From DATBLE01 sp963841405 (lineage in GTDB: Bacteria > Actinomycetota > Thermoleophilia > Gaiellales > Gaiellaceae): 64,000 nt of DNA. Within the stretch, counting starts at the first letter, position 1, and the number at the start of each line of letters is the position of its first letter. Position numbers and translations under genes: made by a program. Under the pieces are notes generated by a model, which did not search any database, had not been told where the DNA came from, and worked only from the letters and a program-made list of their open reading frames with translations. The stretch is taken from assembly GCA_963841405.1 (NCBI GenBank), contig CAWJCM010000007.1, forward strand, positions 806,001 to 870,000, given 5' to 3'. Below, one piece after another: positions 52,269 through 60,412 of this stretch.

Positions 52269-52293
52269 TCGTCGCCCGCGTTCCGCTCGCTCC

Positions 52294-52322
52294 CGCGGGG
52301 GAAACGGCCGGTTTCCCCCGCG
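52294..52322 (+). terminator. Hairpin after the permease gene
   Basis: Perfect 12-bp stem CGCGGGGGAAAC/GTTTCCCCCGCG with a 5-base loop. Ends the binding protein-permease unit before the AraC gene. The following ~235 bases up to 52558 show no gene. Confidence 0.65.
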
Positions 52323-52558
52323 AGCCCCCTTCCCCAGCTGCGCGCGTACCTCAGCAGCGTCCCGGAGTCGCGCCCGCCATGTCGGTCGCGGCCGCGAAAA
52401 CATCGGGCAGTGCCCGGAGGAAGGGCCGATGAGCGATCGGATTCTGACCACGCACTGGCCTGGCGACGGAGCGGCTCTGGTGACCGGCATGGCTTGCTCT
52501 CGGGAACCCGGCGAGAGAAGATCGCTACGACAATGGCCTTGGCCCGGGCCCGCTGCCC

Positions 52559-53524
52559 ATGCTGCTGATCGACACGGCGACAGTTGCCGCTCCGGATCGC
52601 CTGGCCTTCTGGTCGGACTCGTCGTTCGACGCCTACCTGCCGGTGCAGGTGCGGAGCCCGGCCGGGGAGCAGTTCGGGGCGCGCATGTGGGGCTACGAGC
52701 TCGGGCCGCTCAGCCTCTTCAGGATCGCCGCCGCCCCGAACACGATGATGCGCAGCCAGCGGGCGATCGCCGCCTGCGACCCGGAGTGCCTGCACCTCTC
52801 CGTCGTCCTGCGCGGGCAGATCAACGCGGCGCAGGAGGGCCGGACGGGCGTCGCCCGGATCGGCGACCTGATCAGCTACGAGACCTCCCACCCGGTGGTC
52901 TTCCGGGCCGATCGGCCGTACGAGTCGCTGGTCGTCCGGGTGCCGCGCAGCCTGCTCGGGCGGGAGGAGGCGCAGATCAGCAAGCTGACGGCGGTCGGGA
53001 TCCCGGGCGGCGAGGGGCTGGCGCGCGCAGCGGTCGCCTTCTTCCTGGGGCTGGCCGGCGGCCTGGAGGACGGGACGATCACCCCGGCGGACGCACCCGA
53101 TTCGATCGAGTGCGTGATCGACCTCATCCGGGCGCTCTACGCGGGCCCGGCCCGTGCGGAGGAGGCGACGAGGCTCCGGACGCGGGCGGAGATCCTGCTG
53201 GACATCCAGGCGTTCATCGAGGCGCACCTCGGAGACCCGGCGCTGGACCCCGACCGGATCGCGCGGGCGAGCTTCATCTCGACCAGGTACCTGCACAAGC
53301 TGTTCGAGTCGGAGGGCACGAGCGTCTGCCGCTGGATCAGGGAGGCGCGGCTCGAGCGCTGCCGGCGGGACCTGCTCGATCCCGGGCTCGACGACGAGAC
53401 GATCCTGACGATCGCCAGCCGGTGGGGCCTACCGGGGCCACAGCACTTCAGCCGTCTCTTCCGCTCGGCGTACGGCTGCTCGCCGAGCGATCTCAGGCGC
53501 GAGCGGCACAGCGCCGCTCGCTGA
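52559..53524 (+). CDS. AraC-family transcriptional regulator (AraC_binding_2 type)
   Basis: A 321-residue regulator. N-terminal ~180 residues have the NahR/FeaR-like AraC_binding_2 pattern (RLAFWSDSSFDAYLPVQVRS, then ISYETSHPVVFRADRPYESL); the C-terminal ~100 residues are the paired helix-turn-helix domain (DPDRIARASFISTRYLHKLF, ILTIASRWGLPGPQHFSRLF, AYGCSPSDLR). Members of this group often respond to aromatic acids or amines. It sits inside the importer operon, 22 bases before livG, and likely controls it. Confidence 0.92.
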   Translation: MLLIDTATVAAPDRLAFWSDSSFDAYLPVQVRSPAGEQFGARMWGYELGPLSLFRIAAAPNTMMRSQRAIAACDPECLHLSVVLRGQINAAQEGRTGVARIGDLISYETSHPVVFRADRPYESLVVRVPRSLLGREEAQISKLTAVGIPGGEGLARAAVAFFLGLAGGLEDGTITPADAPDSIECVIDLIRALYAGPARAEEATRLRTRAEILLDIQAFIEAHLGDPALDPDRIARASFISTRYLHKLFESEGTSVCRWIREARLERCRRDLLDPGLDDETILTIASRWGLPGPQHFSRLFRSAYGCSPSDLRRERHSAAR

Positions 53525-53546
53525 GTGCCGCTGCAGGAGCGGGACG

Positions 53547-54323
53547 GTGACGCCGGTCCTGAAAACGACGGGGCTCTCGGTCAGGTTCGGCGGTGTCCGG
53601 GCGGTCGTCGACGTCGACCTCGATGTGGGCGAGGGGCAGCTGGTCGGACTGATCGGGCCGAACGGCGCGGGCAAGACGACGTTCATCGACGCGATCAGCG
53701 GTTTCGTGCGCTACGGCGGCCGGGTCGAGCTCGACGGGGAGGACCTGACCGGGGCGTCGCCGCACGTCCGCGCGCGGCGCGGCCTTGCGCGGACGTGGCA
53801 GTCGATCGAGCTGTTCGACGATCTCTCGGTGGGCGAGAACCTGCTCGTCGCCTCGCACCGCACGTCGGCCTGGCGGACGATCCGGGAAACGGTGTCGGCG
53901 CCCGACCCGCACCCGGCCGAGATCACGCCCGCGCTGGCGCTGCTCGGCATCGAGGACACGGTGGAGCAGCTGCCGAGCGAGCTCTCGCAGGGGCAGCGGA
54001 AGCTGGTCGGGATCGCGCGGGCCCTCGCGCCGAAGCCGCGGGTCGTGTGCCTCGACGAGCCGGCCGCCGGCCTGGATACGCGCGAGAGCGAGGAGCTCGG
54101 CGCCCGCCTGCGCGGACTCGCCGACGACGGGCAGGCGATGCTCCTCGTCGACCACGACATGGGACTCGTGCTGGGGATCTGCGACGAGGTGGTCGTGCTG
54201 GAGTTCGGCGAGGTGATCGCCCGCGGAGTCCCCGACGTCGTCCGGAACGATCCCCGGGTGATCGGTGCATATCTCGGCGGCGCAGCCTCGAGGCTCGCCG
54301 CCGGCGAGGGGGCCCGTGCCTGA
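53547..54323 (+). CDS. livG: ABC importer ATPase, LivG-like
   Basis: A 258-residue ATPase (GTG start): Walker A GPNGAGKTT, signature LSQGQRKLVGIARAL, Walker B VVCLDEPAAGLD, switch His in VDHDMGLV. The LivG-specific region GLARTWQSIELFDDLSVGEN is present. Works with LivF and the fused LivHM. Overlaps livF by eight bases. Confidence 0.94.
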   Translation: MTPVLKTTGLSVRFGGVRAVVDVDLDVGEGQLVGLIGPNGAGKTTFIDAISGFVRYGGRVELDGEDLTGASPHVRARRGLARTWQSIELFDDLSVGENLLVASHRTSAWRTIRETVSAPDPHPAEITPALALLGIEDTVEQLPSELSQGQRKLVGIARALAPKPRVVCLDEPAAGLDTRESEELGARLRGLADDGQAMLLVDHDMGLVLGICDEVVVLEFGEVIARGVPDVVRNDPRVIGAYLGGAASRLAAGEGARA

Positions 54324-55047
54324 CACGGTGCTCGCCGTCGAGACGCTGTCCGCGGGGTACGACGAGGCGGCTGTGATCCGGGACGTGGACCTGACCGTCG
54401 GCGCCGGCGAGGTGGTCGCGCTGCTCGGCGCCAACGGCGCGGGCAAGACGACGACGCTGCGCGCTGTCTCCGGCCTGGTCCGGCCGATGGCAGGCCGGGT
54501 CCTGTTCGGCGGTGACGACCTCGCCCGCACCTCGCCCAGCACGCGGGCGCGGCTCGGGATCGCCCACGTCCCCGAGGGCCGCGGCCTGTTCTTCGGCATG
54601 ACAGTCGCCGAGCACTTCCGCGTCGGGCCGCGCGGCGAGCCGATCGAGGACGCCCTCGCCTACGAGTACTTCCCGAAGCTGGCGGAGCTGAAGGGGCGGC
54701 GGGCCGGCCTCCTCTCGGGCGGCGAGCAGCAGATGCTCGCGGTCGCCCGTGCGCTGGCCCGGCGACCGAAGGTGCTGTTGCTGGACGAGCTGAGCCTGGG
54801 GCTCGCGCCGGTGATCGTCGAGCGGCTGCTGCCCGTGGTGCGGGCTTTCGCGGACGAGCGGGGCTGCGCCGTCCTGCTCGTCGAGCAGCACGTGCACCTG
54901 GCGCTCGAGGTCGCCGACCGCGGGTACGTCCTGTCGCACGGCCGGATCGTGCTCGTGAACGACGCGGAGCACCTGCGCGCGAACCGGCAGCTGTTGATCG
55001 CGAGCTACCTCGGAGAGCAAACCGCAAAGGAGGAGAGCAATGCCTGA
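54316..55047 (+). CDS. livF: ABC importer ATPase, LivF-like
   Basis: A 243-residue ATPase: Walker A GANGAGKTT, signature LLSGGEQQMLAVARALARRP, Walker B VLLLDELSLGLAP, switch His in VEQHVHLAL; the GIAHVPEGRGLF segment is typical of LivF. GTG 54316 is chosen for its position in the livG end and a purine-rich site. Its last eight bases overlap the O-demethylase start, whose ribosome site (AAAGGAGGAGAG) lies inside this gene; uptake and demethylation are therefore translated together. Confidence 0.94.
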   Translation: MPDTVLAVETLSAGYDEAAVIRDVDLTVGAGEVVALLGANGAGKTTTLRAVSGLVRPMAGRVLFGGDDLARTSPSTRARLGIAHVPEGRGLFFGMTVAEHFRVGPRGEPIEDALAYEYFPKLAELKGRRAGLLSGGEQQMLAVARALARRPKVLLLDELSLGLAPVIVERLLPVVRAFADERGCAVLLVEQHVHLALEVADRGYVLSHGRIVLVNDAEHLRANRQLLIASYLGEQTAKEESNA

Positions 55048-56434
55048 TCGGAGCCTGGAAGACCTGCTCGGCACCGTCGAGAGCCCGGTCGAGCTGCTGC
55101 GCCACTCGCAGGCCGGGCCGAACGTCTACCCGGGGGTTCCGGCCGAGTACACGAACTGGCGCGACGAGCAGATCGCCTGGCAGACGACCTGCGTGCTCTT
55201 CAACCAGTCGTACCACATGGCCGATCTGGCGGTGTCCGGCCCCGGCGCGGCGACGCTCCTCTCCCGGCTCGCGGTCAACAGCTTCGACGGGTTCCCGGTC
55301 GACAGGGCCAAGCACTTCGTGCCCTGCACGCCGGAGGGCTACGTGATCGGCGACGTGATCCTGTTCCATCTGGCCGAGAACGAGTACAACCTGGTCGGGC
55401 GCGCCCCCGCGCTGAACTGGATCACCTACCACGCCGAGACGGGCGGCGACGACGTGGAGGTCGAGCTCGACCAGCGCTGGGCGCTCAGGAGCGACGGACG
55501 CCGCCGCTCCTACCGGTTCCAGATTCAGGGGCCGAACGCCATGCAGGTGATCGAGCAGGTGCTGGGTAGGCCCGCGCCGGAGCTCAAGTTCTTCAACATG
55601 ACCTCCGTCACGATCGCCGGGCGGCCGGTGCGCGCGCTTCGCCACGGCATGGTCGGCCAGCCCGGCTGGGAGCTTTTCGGCCCGTGGAAGGACGAGGCGC
55701 CGGTGCACGAGGCGCTGCTCGAGGCGGGGGAGGAGTTCGGGCTGAGGCAGGTCGGCGGGCGGGCCTACTCGTCGAACACGCTCGAGTCCGGGTGGATCCC
55801 GTCGCCCCTGCCGGCCGTGTACTCGGGCGACAGCCTGCGCGAGTACCGCGAATGGCTGCCGGCCGACGGCTACGAGGGCTCGGCCTCGATCGGCGGCAGC
55901 TTCTCCTCCGACTCGATCGTCGACTACTACCTCACGCCCTGGGACCTGGGCTATGGCCGCTACGTCAAGTTCGACCACGACTTCGTCGGCCGCGAGGCGC
56001 TCGAGGAGATCGCCGGCCACGAGCATCGGCAGAAGGTGACGCTGGCGCTCGACGACGACGACGTGACGAGCACGATCGGGACGATGTTCGGCCCGGCGTC
56101 CGAGCGGGCGAAGTTCATGGACTGGCCGTCGGCGGTGTACTGCATGCACCCGTTCGACCGGGTGACGGTCGACGGCGAGACGGTCGGCCTCTCGACCTGG
56201 ATCGGCTACAGCGCGAACGAGGGCAAGATGCTCACGCTGGCGGTTCTGGAGCCCGAGTACGCCGAGCCGGGCACCGAGGTCACGTTCGTGTGGGGCGAGG
56301 AGGACGGCGGCTCGTCGAAGCCGACCGTCGAGCCGCACGTGCAGACGGAGATCCGCGCAGTCGTCAGTCCCGTGCCGTACACCGAGGTGGTGCGGCGGTC
56401 GTACCGGGCGGCCAAGGTGAGCTGGGAATCTTGA
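55040..56434 (+). CDS. THF-dependent aromatic O-demethylase, LigM/DesA-like (second copy)
   Basis: A 464-residue GcvT-fold protein of the vanillate/3-O-methylgallate/syringate O-demethylase branch: EYTNWRDEQIAWQTTCVLFN, ALNWITYHAETGG, RFQIQGPNAMQVIEQVLG, ALRHGMVGQPGWELFGPW, YSSNTLESGWIPSPLPAVYS. Tyr243 corresponds by context to the Tyr247 reported to be essential in LigM. It lacks the GcvT/DmdA features of glycine cleavage proteins. It is a paralogue of the C-terminal half of the fusion protein at 32.4 kb, but differs enough (e.g. WQTTCVLFNQSYHM versus WRETAALFDQSHHM) to suggest different methoxy substrates, like DesA (syringate) and LigM (vanillate). Ends the importer operon; no MetF is attached here. 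Confidence 0.9.
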   Translation: MPDRSLEDLLGTVESPVELLRHSQAGPNVYPGVPAEYTNWRDEQIAWQTTCVLFNQSYHMADLAVSGPGAATLLSRLAVNSFDGFPVDRAKHFVPCTPEGYVIGDVILFHLAENEYNLVGRAPALNWITYHAETGGDDVEVELDQRWALRSDGRRRSYRFQIQGPNAMQVIEQVLGRPAPELKFFNMTSVTIAGRPVRALRHGMVGQPGWELFGPWKDEAPVHEALLEAGEEFGLRQVGGRAYSSNTLESGWIPSPLPAVYSGDSLREYREWLPADGYEGSASIGGSFSSDSIVDYYLTPWDLGYGRYVKFDHDFVGREALEEIAGHEHRQKVTLALDDDDVTSTIGTMFGPASERAKFMDWPSAVYCMHPFDRVTVDGETVGLSTWIGYSANEGKMLTLAVLEPEYAEPGTEVTFVWGEEDGGSSKPTVEPHVQTEIRAVVSPVPYTEVVRRSYRAAKVSWES

Positions 56435-56438
56435 CGAG

Positions 56439-56464
56439 AGAGGCCAGGCTTCAGCCTGGCCTCT
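56439..56464. repeat. CAGGCT-AGCCTG palindrome, copy 2
   Basis: Perfect 12-bp inverted repeat AGAGGCCAGGCT-TC-AGCCTGGCCTCT, five bases after the demethylase stop. It should end the importer operon. Same core as at 40961. Confidence 0.7.
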
Positions 56465-56493
56465 GCCTTCCGGTGGCGTCGGCGTAAGGGCCC

Positions 56494-56518
56494 GAGGACA
56501 GGCTGAAGGCCTGTCCTC
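56494..56518. repeat. CAGGCTGAAGGCCTG palindrome, copy 3
   Basis: 10-bp inverted repeat GAGGACAGGC-TGAAG-GCCTGTCCTC. It lies at the point where the response-regulator fragment loses its similarity, so the element probably inserted into or recombined at that gene. Confidence 0.7.
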
Positions 56519-56526
56519 TCTGTGCT

Positions 56527-56724
56527 CTCTCGCATGCCCTCGTCCTCGTAGGTCGGTGGCATACGCACGTCGACGATGGCGAGATCGGGGTCGTGCTCGG
56601 CGACCACCGCGCGGAGCGAGTCGGCGTCGCCGACCCGGGCGAGCACGGTGTGTCCGGCGTCTTCGAGCAGTCCCGCGAGCCCCTCACGGAGGAGGACGGC
56701 GTCCTCGGCGATCACGATTCGCAC
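56527..56724 (-). pseudogene. Truncated NarL-type response regulator
   Basis: From GTG 56724 the first ~66 codons encode a receiver domain (VRIVIAEDAVLLREGLAGLL, DLAIVDVRMPPTYEDEGMRE, including the phospho-acceptor Asp), then similarity stops abruptly beside a palindromic repeat. The rest of the receiver, its Lys, and the LuxR DNA-binding domain are absent. The start overlaps the end of the histidine kinase gene upstream, its original partner. The open frame runs on through the repeats and antisense to the demethylase, without similarity. Confidence 0.75.
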
Positions 56725-58199
56725 GGGAGCGCCACCTCGATTCGTGTTCCGGCGCCGCGGGGGCTGACGATCTGGAACGTGCCGCCGTGCGCGGCGACAC
56801 GGTCGCGCAGGCCGTCGAGGCCGGAACCGCGACGAGGGACGGCGCCGCCGACGCCGTCGTCGGCGATGCTGAGCAGCAGCGTGCCGTTCTGCCGGCTCGC
56901 AGACACGTTGACCTGCGATGCAGAGGCATGCTTGATGCTGTTGGTGAGCGCCTCGCAGGCGACGAAGTAGGCGGCCGCCTCGACGCTTGCGGCCACTCGC
57001 TCGGCGGGCGCCTTCACGTCGACGGCGATCGGGGAGCTCCGGGCAAGATCTTGGAGCGCTGCGGCGAGGCCGTCGTCGAGTCGTGCCGGGCGGACGCCGG
57101 CCGCGATCTGGCGCAGGTCGCTGATCGCGGAGCCGACCTCCGCCACCACCTGGTCGAGTGCAGGCTCGAGGATTCGCGCCTCCTTGGGCAGCGAGCGCTG
57201 GAGGCGCCGCAGCTGCAGCCCGAGCGAGACGAGCCGCTGCTGGGCGCCGTCGTGGAGATCTCGTTCCAGCCGGCGGCGTTCCTCGTAGCCCGCCTCGACG
57301 ATCCGAGCACGGGACGCCTCGACCTCGGCCAGCTGGAGACGCACCTCGACACGGAGCCGCGCGATCTCGATCGAGAGCGCGGCCGCGGCGAGTACGCCTT
57401 CGAGCAACGCACGGCGCTCGAGCAGCGCCGGGTCGTGAAGCAGCACGGCAGTGCGCGCGCCCTCGCGGCGGATCTCGGTGCGTGCGCGACCATCCTCCGA
57501 CAGCTCGGCTACGACCTCGCCGGTCGAGTCGGCATGGAAGAGCGCTGCCGCCCAGGTCAGCCACAGCGTCTGGAGGCGCTCGATCCCTGTTGAGCGGCGC
57601 AGGCGCAGCGCGACGGCGAGCGCGCCGGCGAACAGGCTTCCGAGCATCCCAAACCAGAGCGGCACCCACAGCCAGTCGAGGCCGTGACCGACGAACCACT
57701 CGCCGACCGCGTTATGCGCGACCGGGTTCTTGACGGAATCGTCGGTGTAGGACGTCTCGGACGGGTCGGCCATCGCGAAGGCGATGAACGCGACGAAGCT
57801 CGCAACACCGATGCTGGCAGGCCACCGCCAACGCGGCGAGAGCAAACGGCCGTTCGGGAAGAGGTACGCAAGCACGATCGGGCCTGCATAGAGCACCGGC
57901 CACGTCGCATCGCCCACGTGCGTCGCCCACGGGCGGTCTAGGAACAGACCTTGCGAGATCAAGGCCATGACGAGCGCACTGAGGAGGAGCACCCACGCGA
58001 TCCGATTCCCGGGTCGCCGCAACGCGATCAGCAGCCCGACGGTCGCAGGAGCTAGCACGGCGAGCGCGACGAACGGATACAGCGCCTCGGGCCAGTCGAG
58101 CGGGTGGCCGAGCAGCCCAGCTGCCTGAAGCGGCAACAGTGCGACAAGTCCTGCCGCCGCCACGGCGACGAGCGAAGCGCCGAACTGAAGTGAGCGCAT
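56712..58199 (-). CDS. Membrane sensor histidine kinase, NarL type
   Basis: A 495-residue kinase. About six membrane segments in the first ~215 residues (LVAVAAAGLVALLPLQAAGL, AGPIVLAYLFPNG and others). A shortened GAF-like stretch (ELSEDGRARTEIRREGARTA) leads to HisKA_3 (RRLERDLHDGAQQRLVSLGL, phospho-acceptor His) and HATPase_c (CEALTNSIKHA, IADDGVGG, GSGLDGLRDRV). The change from the last helix (LWLTWAAAL) straight to FHADSTGEVV suggests that a piece between membrane and GAF parts has been lost. Its cognate regulator is truncated, so the pathway may be dead or rewired. Confidence 0.88.
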   Translation of the reverse strand: MRSLQFGASLVAVAAAGLVALLPLQAAGLLGHPLDWPEALYPFVALAVLAPATVGLLIALRRPGNRIAWVLLLSALVMALISQGLFLDRPWATHVGDATWPVLYAGPIVLAYLFPNGRLLSPRWRWPASIGVASFVAFIAFAMADPSETSYTDDSVKNPVAHNAVGEWFVGHGLDWLWVPLWFGMLGSLFAGALAVALRLRRSTGIERLQTLWLTWAAALFHADSTGEVVAELSEDGRARTEIRREGARTAVLLHDPALLERRALLEGVLAAAALSIEIARLRVEVRLQLAEVEASRARIVEAGYEERRRLERDLHDGAQQRLVSLGLQLRRLQRSLPKEARILEPALDQVVAEVGSAISDLRQIAAGVRPARLDDGLAAALQDLARSSPIAVDVKAPAERVAASVEAAAYFVACEALTNSIKHASASQVNVSASRQNGTLLLSIADDGVGGAVPRRGSGLDGLRDRVAAHGGTFQIVSPRGAGTRIEVALPCES

Positions 58200-58417
58200 A
58201 CCCCGACATGATTCGGCCTTCGGAGCCGAAGCGCAATCCGGGCTGGCACCGAGAACAGGTTCCGTGCTGGCGGCAGGAGAAGTCCCGGCCTGGCGCCGAT
58301 GTCATCCGCGAGCGGTCTGCCTACGGTCGGCGGTATCCGACATCAACAGACCTTGACCTGCGCCGGCCCGCGCTCGCCGAGGCGGCGTAGACGACATCGA
58401 CGAACGAAGGAGGACTC

Positions 58418-59440
58418 ATGATCGCGCTGGGAGCAATTCGACGCAGTGGGCTTCTCGTGTCTGCGGTGGCACTTCTGGTCGTGTCTGCAGCAGCGGCTGC
58501 TCAGGGCCCGCCGCCGCCGCAGGCGGTGAACGGCCATGTGGTCACCGTCGTCGCGCGAGGGATTCCCACCCCGACCACCTTCGCTTTCGGCGGCGGGCGG
58601 ATGTTCGTTGCCGCATTCGGAGACGAGCGCAACCCGAAAGTGAAGGGCGGCGTCTACGTGCTCGAGAAAGGAAGACCGGTGCGGCTGCCCGGGTCGCCCG
58701 CGCACGTCGTCGGCCTTGCCTACCGTGACGGGACGCTCTACGTGAGCGAGTGCGGCTGCGGCACCCCGTCGCGGATTCTCGCCTGGAGCGGCTGGAATGG
58801 ACGCCGGTTCGCCAGGTCGCGGGTCGTCGTCACCGGCCCGAAGCGCTTCACCGGCTTCAACGGGATCGCGATCGGCGGCGACGGGAAGCTCTACGCCGGC
58901 GTCTCGGTCGGCGACAAGAAGACCGACGACTACAGCAAGGGCACGACCGTGTACGCGAACAGCGTCGTCTCGGTCGATCCGCGCAGCGGCGAGATCAGCC
59001 TCGTGGCGACGGGGATGCGCCAACCCTGGCAGCCGGTCTTCGTGCCCGGCCATCCGGGGCCGCTGGTCGCCGACCTCGGCCAGGAGAACCTGGGTAAGCA
59101 ACAGCCGGTCGACCGGATCGTCGAGATCAGGAAGGGTGCCGACTTCGGCTTCCCTGTGTGCCCGGCGAAGCCGGCAACGTGCGCGAGGTACGACAAGCCG
59201 TTCGCGACGTTCCCGGCCCACTCATCGCCGATGGGCCTCGCCACCCTCCGAAGCCGGCTGTACGTCGCCCTCTTCGGCGGCACGGGGAAGGGGCCGACGG
59301 TCGTGTCGATGCCGCTCGAGGGCGGCAGGTATACCCCCGCGCTGGTTGGCTTCGCGGCGCCGGTCGTTGCGCTCGGAGCAGACGGCGGCAAGCTCTACGC
59401 CGGCGACATCACCGGGACGATCTACAGCGTCACGCTCTGA
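58418..59440 (+). CDS. Secreted beta-propeller, sorbosone/glucose dehydrogenase-like
   Basis: A 340-residue exported protein; RBS AAGGAGG, signal peptide RRSGLLVSAVALLVVSAAAA. The propeller repeats look like those of PQQ-dependent sugar dehydrogenases and NHL/SMP-30 proteins: IPTPTTFAFGGGRMFVAAFG, GTLYVSECGCGTPSRIL, FNGIAIGGDGKLYAGVSVGD, GMRQPWQPVFVPGHPGPLVA, GFPVCPAKPATC. The Cys-rich loop may be a disulfide or metal site. Whether it binds PQQ cannot be judged from sequence. Ends in a strong hairpin. Confidence 0.8.
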   Translation: MIALGAIRRSGLLVSAVALLVVSAAAAAQGPPPPQAVNGHVVTVVARGIPTPTTFAFGGGRMFVAAFGDERNPKVKGGVYVLEKGRPVRLPGSPAHVVGLAYRDGTLYVSECGCGTPSRILAWSGWNGRRFARSRVVVTGPKRFTGFNGIAIGGDGKLYAGVSVGDKKTDDYSKGTTVYANSVVSVDPRSGEISLVATGMRQPWQPVFVPGHPGPLVADLGQENLGKQQPVDRIVEIRKGADFGFPVCPAKPATCARYDKPFATFPAHSSPMGLATLRSRLYVALFGGTGKGPTVVSMPLEGGRYTPALVGFAAPVVALGADGGKLYAGDITGTIYSVTL

Positions 59441-59464
59441 CCGGAAGCGGTCATGTCACTCGAT

Positions 59465-59490
59465 CGACGAGGCCCGAAAGGGCCTCGTCG
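59465..59490. terminator. Bidirectional GAAA-loop hairpin
   Basis: Perfect 11-bp stem CGACGAGGCCC-GAAA-GGGCCTCGTCG between the convergent propeller and isomerase genes. The tetraloop and position make this a convincing terminator for both. Confidence 0.8.
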
Positions 59491-59510
59491 TCCTCGGCAA
59501 CCAGCCGGGC

Positions 59511-60371
59511 CTAGGAACCAGCTGCGCCGCGCTCGTCTCGTAGGCCCGGTCGAAGATCTGCCCGATCGGGAGTTCGCGCAGCTTCTGCGACAGCACTTCC
59601 ACGCCCCACGGGCCGCCGGTAGCCGGCGTCGCGGACTGCTGCGACGTAGTCGCGGATCGGGAACTCGCCCTCGCCCGGCAGCGCCCGATGGTTGATGGTC
59701 TCGTCGACCGGGTCGGGCATGTTCTCCCACTGCCCGTCGCTGAGCTCGACCCAGCCGTAGAGGTGTCCCGGCACGGCGCGGAGGTCGTCGGCCGAGACCC
59801 CGAGCTTGGCCATGTGCCACGTGTCGATGCACAGCGCCGCGTTCGGCGCGCCCGCGGCCTGGACGACCGCCAGCGCGGTCTCGAGGTCGTGGACGTTCAC
59901 GTCCGGGGGCATGAACTCGTAGACCATCTTCGCGTCGTGGCGCTCCGCCGCCCGGGCGCAGAGCTCCGCGTACCGCTCGGTCAGCCGCGGGAGCTCGCAC
60001 GGCGTTCCCGGGATGTTCCCGACCTTGACGTGGTGGGCGTCCAGTGCCGCGGCCGCCTCGAAGAGCAGCTCCCAGATCGGCTCGGCCGCCTTCCGCCGCT
60101 CGTCGCCGGGGTCGAGCATCCACTCCCAGACGAACTCGAGCTCCAGGTGCTCGAGCCCGTGGTCGTCGAGCAGCGTCTTCACCTCGGCGAGCGACCGGGT
60201 CTCGAGGATGTGACTCAGGTCGGCATGCCAGATGCCGATGCCCTTGAAACCGGCCCGCTCGGCCTGCACGCAGCGCTCGGCGATGTCGAACAGGCTCCAC
60301 TCCCGGCCGGCGTGCACCTCGACCGGGCCGGAGGTCGTCCAGTAGAGCGCGACCAGGTCGTCGTTCGCCAC
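59511..60371 (-). CDS. Sugar phosphate isomerase/epimerase (AP endonuclease 2 family), C-terminal frameshift
   Basis: A 286-residue TIM-barrel protein of the xylose-isomerase-like/IolE-Hyi group: FKGIGIWHADLSHI, LEFVWEWMLDPGD (metal Glu region), HHVKVGNIPG, KMVYEFMPPDVNVHDLETAL, ALCIDTWHMAKLG, LPGEGEFPIRDYVAAV. After codon ~252 (GYRRP) the true end is in another frame (GPWGVEVLSQKLRELPIGQI, then FDRAYETSAAQL), so one base is probably extra near 59612 and the last ~34 residues given here are not genuine. Substrate unknown; in catabolic clusters such proteins also act as dehydratases or isomerases of ring-derived products. Confidence 0.8.
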   Translation of the reverse strand: MANDDLVALYWTTSGPVEVHAGREWSLFDIAERCVQAERAGFKGIGIWHADLSHILETRSLAEVKTLLDDHGLEHLELEFVWEWMLDPGDERRKAAEPIWELLFEAAAALDAHHVKVGNIPGTPCELPRLTERYAELCARAAERHDAKMVYEFMPPDVNVHDLETALAVVQAAGAPNAALCIDTWHMAKLGVSADDLRAVPGHLYGWVELSDGQWENMPDPVDETINHRALPGEGEFPIRDYVAAVRDAGYRRPVGRGSAVAEAARTPDRADLRPGLRDERGAAGS

Positions 60372-60412
60372 CGGACGAACCTAGCCGGTGGACAGGCCCC
60401 GTGCCAGCTGGG

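Noticed and set aside
50193..52490. A 765-codon open frame antisense to the permease
   Set aside because: Translation is a repetitive Arg/Asp/Gln-rich sequence mirroring membrane-protein codons on the other strand, with no similarity to any family.
55040..56434. Glycine cleavage T protein or DMSP demethylase
   Set aside because: Although the fold is shared, the residues (WRDEQIAW, NTLESGW) and the pairing with MetF and ring-cleavage genes fit LigM/DesA better; no other glycine cleavage genes are present.
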